Shown: positions 1-4,786 of the stretch, piece by piece
Layout: every line of letters starts with the position of its first letter
How positions within the stretch are numbered: position 1 is the first letter of the stretch
NCBI GenBank assembly: GCA_034440555.1
Contig: JAWXCG010000227.1
Coordinates: 1-5,652 of the forward strand
DNA length: 5,652 nt
Direction: 5' to 3'
DNA from: 0-14-3-00-62-12 sp034440555
Lineage (GTDB): Bacteria > Pseudomonadota > Gammaproteobacteria > Xanthomonadales > Ahniellaceae
Notes under the pieces: generated by a model
The model's database searches: none
What the model was told of the DNA's origin: nothing
Seen by the model: the letters and a program-made list of their open reading frames with translations, nothing else
Position numbers and translations under genes: made by a program

Positions 1-498
1 GAACTTGCCGATCAGCGTGCCGATGGCGTCGGCCTTGGAGAGCGTGGTGAGCTGGTTGCGGAACTTGAAGTTCTCGAGGATGTCCTGGACGTTGGGCGAA
101 AATCCGTTGAGATAATCCTCGAAATCAGCGAGCAGTTGCTGCTGGCTGCCGCGCGACTTGAGGTCACGCAGGGTGAACTTCGAGGTGTTGTAGAAGGCCT
201 GCCCCGCGGCATCGCACAGGGCGGCGCGCTGCTCGGTGATGCGCGCCTCGTCGAGCATATTCTAGGTGTCGAGCACCTGCGCCTTGGTCGGCTCGAGGAC
301 CGCGTCCATGCGCCGAATGACGCACATCGGCAGGATCACGTCGGGATACTTGCCGCGCTTGAACAGGTCGCGCAGGACGTCGTCGGCGATGCCCCAGATG
401 AAGGAGACGATCTTGTTGTGCGTTGCCTGGTCCACTATTGGGTGTGCTCCGTCGCTGTCATTGGCCCGATTCTGGTCAGGGGCGCTGAAGAAGTCCAC
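1..498 (-). pseudogene. hsdM: Type I restriction-modification methyltransferase HsdM, N-terminal part, interrupted by an in-frame TAG; 3' end outside window
   Basis: HsdM is the DNA adenine methyltransferase subunit of type I restriction enzymes; with HsdS it methylates the target, and with HsdR it cuts unmodified DNA. The reading frame shows the typical HsdM_N block (HNKIVSFIWGIADDVLRDLF, then KRGKYPDVILPMCVIRRMDAVLEPTK). It then meets TAG at 262-264 and continues in the same frame with equally family-like sequence (ITEQRAALCDAAGQAFYNTS, FTLRDLKSRGSQQQLLADFE, FSPNVQDILENFKFRNQ, LSKADAIGTLIGKF) to the window edge. The N6-adenine methyltransferase catalytic motif (NPPF) would lie beyond the edge. 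The first possible start is GTG 496-498. GTG 433-435 has a GGAG 11 bases upstream and gives a more usual N-terminus (MDQATHNKIV), so the real start may be there. As written, the gene encodes only a 57-78 residue peptide. ATG 256-258, three bases past the stop, could allow reinitiation. A sequencing error at one base would also explain it. Family identity is confident; non-functionality is inferred. Confidence 0.85.
447..450 (-). promoter_or_regulatory. Possible ribosome binding site for the internal GTG start of hsdM
   Basis: The minus strand reads GGAG here, 11 bases before GTG at 433-435. The spacing is longer than ideal. The upstream GTG at 496-498 has nothing better, and the internal start removes a non-conserved N-terminal extension, so this site favours the shorter HsdM product. 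Confidence 0.3.
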
Positions 499-589
499 CG
501 CCCATCGCGAGTGTCAGCGGCGTTGGATGCAGCGGGCTAACGCCTTATGTCTTGAATCTTTTCGTACTCTGGCGCCGAGAGCCCGGTGT

Positions 590-712
590 GTGCGCCCGAT
601 GACGCCTCGGTGTCAGCAGCACCGCAATTCAGCAGGGGCCGCACACCGGGTACTCACTCACGTCCAAACGCTCAAACAGTTGCGCGAGAAAAGCTCGCAC
701 CGATAAGCGTGG
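590..712 (-). pseudogene. Possible relic of an IS91-type transposase C-terminus
   Basis: One minus-strand frame reads RLSVRAFLAQLFERLDV followed by SEYPVCGPC, then a stop at 629-631, then IAVLLTPRRHRA in the same frame. IS91/ISCR-type transposases (Y2_Tnp domain) commonly end with a segment of the pattern RLSWAxLLxRVFxxDVxxCPxCGGxxxxIAxIxDP. The order of the hydrophobic block, the P-x-C-G motif and the IA(V/F)(L/I) segment matches over about 35 residues, with the first Cys replaced by Tyr (TAC for TGC). The similarity is short and judged by eye, and no terminal sequences were found. It may be chance. Confidence 0.18.
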
Positions 713-738
713 GCCGGACGTGAGGCGCTCTCGACGTC

Positions 739-749
739 CCCTACTAGGG
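739..749. promoter_or_regulatory. Palindrome CCCTA-C-TAGGG overlapping a possible -35 region
   Basis: CCCTA and TAGGG form a perfect 5+1+5 inverted repeat, 123 bases before the ATG at 873. A TATATC hexamer at 768-773 could act as a -10 box. With a 17-base spacer the -35 position would be 745-750 (TAGGGC), a poor -35 match that lies inside the palindrome. A weak -35 covered by a symmetric site is the usual layout for an activator-dependent promoter. This is inference from position only; no regulator is identified. Confidence 0.25.
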
Positions 750-859
750 CTACTCATGCAGGTGAGGTATATCGCTCCATGCATCCGTGCGCGCAATTGA
801 GTCGGTCTTCTAGACTGCGGTGTTGGGGAATCCTGAGCGCCTGATTCTGTGTTTTGCGT

Positions 860-864
860 AGGAG
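860..864 (+). promoter_or_regulatory. Ribosome binding site AGGAG
   Basis: AGGAG lies 8 bases before ATG 873-875. It decides the start of the Ig-like protein in favour of this ATG over the in-frame GTG at 849-851. Confidence 0.65.
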
Positions 865-872
865 CTATCTTC

Positions 873-1205
873 ATGGCTCGTGATCGATTCCTTTCTCTGC
901 GCGCGCTGGCCGGCATCGTGTGCGCGCTTGTGCTGGTCGCTTCGGCGCTGACGGTGATGTCGATCACGCCAGCGGGCAACGCGCGCAACGTGCCGCGTAG
1001 CACCGCAATCACCATCCAATTCGATGCGCTACTCACTCCGGCCTCAGTCACCGCGACCAGCTTTCTTGTATGGCGTCAGATGGTGGGCCTGGCGGCCGGC
1101 ACTACTGCATTCTTCAATGGCAATCAGACTCTGACCTTGTCGATGCAGTGGGAGCCGCGTAGTGTGGCGTTTGCTGACGGCAGAAAACTGCACACCGGGC
1201 TTTGA
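873..1205 (+). CDS. Short secreted Ig-like (Big_5-type) domain protein, probable remnant of a larger surface protein
   Basis: The 110-residue product begins with an export signal: MARDR, a hydrophobic stretch around residues 11-25 (ALAGIVCALVLVASA) and a likely signal peptidase I site after ASA-25. From about residue 30 it reads as a bacterial Ig-like Big_5 domain: SITPAGNARNVPRSTAITIQ, FDALLTPASVTATSF, GNQTLTL, then VAFADGRKLHTG. In the family this fold usually opens large secreted or cell-surface proteins, often followed by FG-GAP/VCBS repeats. Here the strand between QTLTL and VAFADG is too short (SMQWEPRS instead of the usual segment resembling PxxPFxAGExVTVxLS). The frame then stops (TGA 1203-1205) where homologs would run on. 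The start has a good AGGAG. I infer an internal deletion plus truncation, so the protein is probably not functional, though a small exported product is still possible. Confidence 0.6.
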   Translation: MARDRFLSLRALAGIVCALVLVASALTVMSITPAGNARNVPRSTAITIQFDALLTPASVTATSFLVWRQMVGLAAGTTAFFNGNQTLTLSMQWEPRSVAFADGRKLHTGL

Positions 1206-1369
1206 CCGCGTAAGTGCGTTACAGCACAAACGAACCGCTGCGGTTTGGTGCAATATCCAACCCGCAGTAGCTGAGTGTGCGAGGCCGACCATAACGCGCA
1301 CCTAACCTGTTTCCGACGGGTGCCCGACATGTACGAAGCGATAGTGACAGGCACGACGGTGCGGAAAAG

Positions 1370-3112
1370 ATGCCGGCAACGAGGCGCAGGAGCGATGTCT
1401 TGAATCGAAACTATGACCGGCCCGAAAAGCGCCTGCGCAGCATCGTTGGGCGATCTGCGAGGCGTCTGCTGTCGCGCTGGCCGATCTACTTCGCGCTGGG
1501 GTTTTGCACGTGCGCAGACGCCGGCCCAGAGCTGCGACCGCCGCTGCTGTTGGAACAGATCTCGGTGCCAACTGATGGCGAATTGGAACGATCCGCCGCA
1601 GTGATCGGCGAAATCGAAGTGGAAAATCAGGACGTTTTCGATCTGTCCGATCCACGCGAAAACAACGCTCTGTTTCGCCTGACCAATCGACTGCATATCG
1701 AGACCCGTCCCGAACTCATAGTGCAGCAAGTGTTGTTCAAGCCCGGCGATCGTTATTCGCGGCGACTGCTCGACGAATCCGAACGTCTGTTGCGCGCCAC
1801 CCGCTATCTGTATGACGCCGACATCGTCCCCATCCGTTATGCCAATGGCGTCGTCGATGTGCGCATCACCACCAAAGACGTCTGGTCGCTCAATCCAGGG
1901 GTCTCTTATGGCCGCAGCGGTGGCAAAACCACAAAGGGTTTTGAACTCGAGGAGCAGAATTTGTTCGGGCGCGGCATCGGGCTTACCGTGTCTTACAAAT
2001 CAGGAATCGATCGCGAAGTTCGCAAGCTCGACTACGCCGATCGACACTTGCTCGGCACGCGGCTGCAACTGCTGGCGAGTTACGCCAACAACAGTGATGG
2101 CAGCGAGGAACGTTTGGCACTGGAGCGTCCTTTCTACGCGCTCGACGCACGTTGGGCCGGCGGCGCGCAGTTCGCACAGCGCGATCGCATCGACCCGCTC
2201 TATCGACTGGGCGAAGTGGAGTATCAATTTCGCGAGCGCAGCCGCCTGGCAGAAGCGTTTGCAGGGGTATCGAGCGGACTGCAACAAGGTTGGGCGCAAC
2301 GCTGGCTGTGGGGCCTGACGCTCGACCAGCGCCGCTTCGATCCGTTGTCAACCGCGCTATCTACATTGCTGGTTCCAGAGGATCGCGATTTGGTGTATCC
2401 GTGGATCGGCTGGGAAATGACCCAGGACCAGTACGATGTAAGCCGCAATCATGATCAGATCGAGCGCACCGAAGATGTGTTTCTCGGAACGCGTCTGCAA
2501 GCGCGGCTGGGCTACAGCACGACCGCATTGGGCGCGGACCGCAACGCGCTGATCTACCGAGCCGCTGCGGACCGCGGTTTCAAGCTCGGTCCACGCGCCA
2601 CGCTAACGATAGCTTCTGCATTGAATGGACGCTGGGAAAACAGCCACAGCGCGGACTTGCTGCTGGAAAGTCGCGCACGTTACTACTTCGAACAGACCGA
2701 TCGCTGGCTGTTTTTTGCCAGCTTGGACACCAGTTACGGCGACAATCTGGACCTCGAACACCAAGTACTGCTGGGCGGCGACAGCGGCTTGCGCGGCTAT
2801 CCGGTGAACTATCAAGCCGGCGACAAGCGCGCCCGCATCACCGTCGAGCAACGCTATTTCACTGACTGGTATCCGTTCCGGCTGTTCCGGGTCGGCGGCG
2901 CTATTTTCTTCGACGCCGGCCGCACCTGGGGCGACGACCCACTGAATACCCCGAACTATGGCGTGCTGAAGGATGTGGGCATCGGATTGCGGCTGGGCAA
3001 TAGTCGCTCAGGACTTGGCAGCATCATCCACATCGATCTGGCGTTCCCGCTCGATGGTCCCAGCGACATCGACAACGTGCAGTTTTTGCTCGAGACGCGC
3101 AGGGAATTCTAG
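1370..3112 (+). CDS. BamA/TamA-like outer membrane protein (Omp85 superfamily)
   Basis: This 580-residue protein should be exported to the periplasm and inserted in the outer membrane as a beta-barrel. Residues 1-51 form a long basic n-region, a hydrophobic segment (WPIYFALGFCTCA) and a likely cleavage site after ADA-51. Residues of about 80-170 resemble one or two POTRA modules (the segment VQQVLFKPGDRYSRRLLDES and the segment LLRATRYLYDADIVPIRYAN). From about 172 to the end, alternating polar and hydrophobic stretches form the barrel. GGDSGLRGY at residues 469-477 matches the conserved (V/L)RG(F/Y) signature that projects into the Omp85 barrel, and the chain ends in Phe-580, the usual outer-membrane C-terminal residue. 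It is shorter than BamA, which has five POTRAs, and close to TamA-like or patatin-associated barrels in size. It is not BamA itself: no rseP, skp or lpxD neighbours are present. ATG 1370 is preceded by GGAAAAG. An in-frame TTG at 1400 has a stronger AGGAG and would give 570 residues. Substrate unknown. Confidence 0.85.
   Translation: MPATRRRSDVLNRNYDRPEKRLRSIVGRSARRLLSRWPIYFALGFCTCADAGPELRPPLLLEQISVPTDGELERSAAVIGEIEVENQDVFDLSDPRENNALFRLTNRLHIETRPELIVQQVLFKPGDRYSRRLLDESERLLRATRYLYDADIVPIRYANGVVDVRITTKDVWSLNPGVSYGRSGGKTTKGFELEEQNLFGRGIGLTVSYKSGIDREVRKLDYADRHLLGTRLQLLASYANNSDGSEERLALERPFYALDARWAGGAQFAQRDRIDPLYRLGEVEYQFRERSRLAEAFAGVSSGLQQGWAQRWLWGLTLDQRRFDPLSTALSTLLVPEDRDLVYPWIGWEMTQDQYDVSRNHDQIERTEDVFLGTRLQARLGYSTTALGADRNALIYRAAADRGFKLGPRATLTIASALNGRWENSHSADLLLESRARYYFEQTDRWLFFASLDTSYGDNLDLEHQVLLGGDSGLRGYPVNYQAGDKRARITVEQRYFTDWYPFRLFRVGGAIFFDAGRTWGDDPLNTPNYGVLKDVGIGLRLGNSRSGLGSIIHIDLAFPLDGPSDIDNVQFLLETRREF
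1388..1392 (+). promoter_or_regulatory. AGGAG ribosome binding site pointing to a TTG start for the Omp85 gene
   Basis: AGGAG stands 7 bases before TTG 1400-1402, which is in frame with the barrel protein. It is a better match and spacing than the GGAAAAG before ATG 1370. A short frame from ATG 1329 ends at TGA 1401-1403 and overlaps this TTG in the sequence TTGA, an arrangement that could couple translation. Neither start can be excluded from the sequence. Confidence 0.4.
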
Positions 3113-3191
3113 TCGCGGCCACCGCGTGCGTTGCAGGTGATCATACTGAAATCGACGGAGCACTCTTCAGGCGCGAGTCAACTGCGCGCGA

Positions 3192-3827
3192 CTATTTGGC
3201 CTGCCAGCCTGCGTAGGCCGTGTACACGGCGGTCGCCATCAGTATCCAACCCACGCTACGCGCCAGCAGCGCATTCGAAGCCGGCCGCGACGCGAGCCAT
3301 TCCCGTACGCGATCGCCGGCCAGCGCCATGCCTGCGTATATCGCGATTTGCGTCAACGCGATGATCAGCCACATCACCAGCGCCTGCGTCCACAGCGCGC
3401 CGTACTTGGGCTTGAAGAATTGTGGAAAGATCGCAAGCATGAACAAGTACGCTTTCGGGTTGAGCAGACTGGTCAGCATGCCCTGACCAAAGGTCGCTGC
3501 CTCGGAGCGCAGACGTTGCGTCGGCAATTCGCCCAACGCCGCTCCACTGCGCAGCAGCGACAGACCAATCCAGGCGATGTACACCGCGCCGGCCAGCAGC
3601 ATCACATTGAACAGTGCTGGCCATAAGCGCAGCACGGCCATGATGCCGAACGCGCCCATGACGACGTGACAGATGCCACCGGCCACGATGCCAGCGGTTG
3701 CCATCAATCCGCTGCGGCGGCCGCCGACCAATGAACTGGCCAAGACAAAGGCCATGTCCAATCCGGGCAGCAACACCACACTGAATACCATTACAAAAAA
3801 CAGCCAGAGGTGTGCGGTCTGTTCCAT
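3192..3827 (-). CDS. LysE/RhtB family exporter (small-molecule/amino acid efflux)
   Basis: This 211-residue inner-membrane protein has about six hydrophobic segments (roughly residues 7-28, 41-66, 70-93, 114-136, 147-170 and 190-208). That fits the LysE/RhtB/CadD superfamily, whose members export amino acids or related metabolites by proton exchange. Family marks are LLPGLDMAFVLASSLVGGRR at 19-38 and LLNPKAYLFMLAIFPQF at 121-137. The usual PGPD or PGPN motif reads PGLD here (Leu-22). The start chosen is ATG 3825-3827. An in-frame upstream extension of 17 residues (MRPRNARFFHRLRQATD) lies inside the preceding gene and lacks family similarity. The NIPSNAP gene's TGA ends one base before this ATG (TGATATG), so the two are almost certainly co-transcribed and probably translationally coupled; the local ribosome site is weak (AGGCAGG). 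Substrate cannot be predicted at this similarity level. Confidence 0.9.
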   Translation of the reverse strand: MEQTAHLWLFFVMVFSVVLLPGLDMAFVLASSLVGGRRSGLMATAGIVAGGICHVVMGAFGIMAVLRLWPALFNVMLLAGAVYIAWIGLSLLRSGAALGELPTQRLRSEAATFGQGMLTSLLNPKAYLFMLAIFPQFFKPKYGALWTQALVMWLIIALTQIAIYAGMALAGDRVREWLASRPASNALLARSVGWILMATAVYTAYAGWQAK

Positions 3828-3828
3828 A

Positions 3829-4695
3829 TCAGTTGCCTGCCTGAGCCGATGGAAGAAGCGAGCGTTCCGTGGGCGCAAGACGCAGTACTTCCTCGCGCAT
3901 CAGATGTTCGTCGATCCCCGCACGCACCTGGGTCCAGCGTGGCATTGCCGCGAGCGCTTCACGAAAACGTTCGTACGCCGCGACATGGTCAAAGCGCGCG
4001 AACCAGACAAAAATATGCTCGCCCTCGCGCACCGGCAGGCGCGGGAAATTGTTGCTCGCGGTCTCGGTTTCGAAGGCACTCAACACCTCTGCACCGGCGC
4101 TGCTGAGCAGCGGCACCACGCTGTCGTGGAAGTACTCGACGAAACGTGCGTCGACCTGCGACTCGAAATAGTAGAGCGTCGCCACCACGATGCCGCCTGT
4201 CGATCGGCCCGCGCCGGGGAGTGGTCGCGTCGTCGTGGACGTGGCAAAAGCGGAATCGGCACGCGCCGGGCGCAATACAAGCACGTTGTCGGAATCCAGC
4301 ATAGTGGCGTTCGCGGCGTTGCGATGTGCCTGCCACGTCGGTCCGCCGTAGAAAGCGGCCAAAGCTTCCGCGCGCTCGGGCATGTCAGAAAATCCGCGCA
4401 ACCAGACAAAGCGGTCGGGATTGTCCAGATCGCGAAACTGCCCGGGGAGGGTGATGCCCTGCGCTTCCTGCGATTCAATGAACTCGCGCTCAAACAGTGC
4501 AATCAACTCATCGCGCCGACCGGCACGAAGTGTGTACTGGCGCAGTTCCATCACCTTGCAACAGTGCGTTGAAGGGGGTTTTTTCACATCGAACATGCCG
4601 TTCTCCGAGATAGGCAATTGATGACAACCGGCGAGCGCTGCACCCAGGCAAAGCGCGAGCGAGGCAAGAGGACGATGAGAAAGAGCGCCGGGCAT
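3829..4695 (-). CDS. NIPSNAP family protein with predicted lipoprotein signal
   Basis: The 288-residue product starts with a lipoprotein-type signal: a short n-region, a hydrophobic LASLALCLGAA, and the lipobox LAGC with Cys-24. A NIPSNAP domain follows (ferredoxin-like alpha-beta barrel) at about 48-142: VMELRQYTLRAGRRDELIAL, GQFRDLDNPDRFVWLRGF, LAAFYGGPTWQAHRNAANAT, DSDNVLVLRPA. A low-complexity linker (about 143-166) leads to a second related half at about 168-272 (VVATLYYFESQVDARFVEYF; HIFVWFARFDHVAAYERFRE). NIPSNAP domains bind small ligands or act in oligomers, but no general enzymatic role is established. The start is debatable. ATG 4693-4695 has only a weak GGA upstream, whereas the in-frame ATG 4594-4596 (Met-34) has GGAG at ideal spacing and gives a 255-residue cytosolic protein starting just before the domain. 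This is the first gene of a two-gene unit with the LysE exporter, divergent from the WYL regulator. Confidence 0.85.
   Translation of the reverse strand: MPGALSHRPLASLALCLGAALAGCHQLPISENGMFDVKKPPSTHCCKVMELRQYTLRAGRRDELIALFEREFIESQEAQGITLPGQFRDLDNPDRFVWLRGFSDMPERAEALAAFYGGPTWQAHRNAANATMLDSDNVLVLRPARADSAFATSTTTRPLPGAGRSTGGIVVATLYYFESQVDARFVEYFHDSVVPLLSSAGAEVLSAFETETASNNFPRLPVREGEHIFVWFARFDHVAAYERFREALAAMPRWTQVRAGIDEHLMREEVLRLAPTERSLLPSAQAGN
4603..4606 (-). promoter_or_regulatory. Internal GGAG ribosome binding site of the NIPSNAP gene
   Basis: The minus strand reads GGAG six bases before the in-frame ATG at 4594-4596 (Met-34). This is better than anything before the first ATG at 4693-4695. Use of this start would drop the lipoprotein signal and yield a cytosolic form. 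Confidence 0.4.
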
Positions 4696-4741
4696 ATCGG
4701 GTTCCGCTGCAGAGGTTGGGAAGCGCGAGTAGGCTAGACTG

Positions 4742-4768
4742 CAATCAGGGCGAATTCAGCCCTGATTG
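4742..4768. promoter_or_regulatory. Perfect 10-bp inverted repeat, probable operator of the WYL regulator
   Basis: CAATCAGGGC (4742-4751) and GCCCTGATTG (4759-4768) are exact reverse complements, separated by GAATTCA. The site lies between the divergent NIPSNAP (start 4695) and regulator (start 4787) genes, and ends 18 bases before the regulator's ATG. Its half-site spacing of 17 bp centre to centre (about 1.6 helical turns) is plausible for a dimeric HTH protein. Binding here could repress the regulator's own gene and control the NIPSNAP-LysE unit. A role as an mRNA hairpin is possible, but no T-run follows on either strand, so it is not a typical terminator. Confidence 0.6.
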
Positions 4769-4786
4769 AACTTTAGACTTGTCGCC

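Larger units (their letters stand above)
499..872. other. Gene-free spacer between hsdM and the Ig-like protein gene
   Basis: No reading frame here has both a credible start and a recognisable product. The stretch presumably holds the hsdM promoter on the minus strand and the promoter of the Ig-like protein gene on the plus strand. I see no tRNA-like cloverleaf, tandem repeat or GC hairpin followed by a T-run. The only structured items are the 11-bp palindrome at 739-749 and a possible transposase relic at 590-712. Together with the damaged genes on both sides, it looks like eroded accessory DNA. Confidence 0.5.

Noticed and set aside
533..660. Integron attC-like start (GGGCTAACGCC) after hsdM
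   Set aside because: No matching GTTRRRY core or imperfect palindromic partner is found downstream, and no cassette-like ORF adjoins.
136..706. Long plus-strand open frames opposite hsdM
   Set aside because: They are antisense shadows of the HsdM frame with no domain similarity and no ribosome site.
582..1199. CACACCGGG three times (582-590 inverted, 642-650 and 1191-1199 direct)
   Set aside because: Nine-base matches in GC-rich DNA are common. Flanks do not match, and no element ends or target duplications accompany them.
1233..1245. AACCG-CTG-CGGTT hairpin after the Ig-like gene
   Set aside because: The 5-bp stem has no T-run after it, so it is too weak to call a terminator.
547..1406. 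12-bp direct repeat ATGTCTTGAATC at 547-558 and 1395-1406
   Set aside because: About one 12-bp match is expected by chance in a window of this size. It does not extend, and the second copy lies inside the Omp85 gene start region.
3114..3126. CGCGG-CCA-CCGCG hairpin after the Omp85 stop codon
   Set aside because: The short stem has no T-run on either strand. It could contribute to termination between the convergent genes but is not supportable as an intrinsic terminator.
3673..4572. 299-codon open frame on the plus strand opposite the NIPSNAP and LysE genes
   Set aside because: Its product has no recognisable domain and is rich in Arg, Cys and His as expected from antisense GC-rich codons. 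The minus-strand frames carry clear family motifs.
4716..4740. TTGGGA ... TAGACT as a promoter for the WYL regulator
   Set aside because: The spacer is only 13 bases, too short for a sigma-70 promoter.
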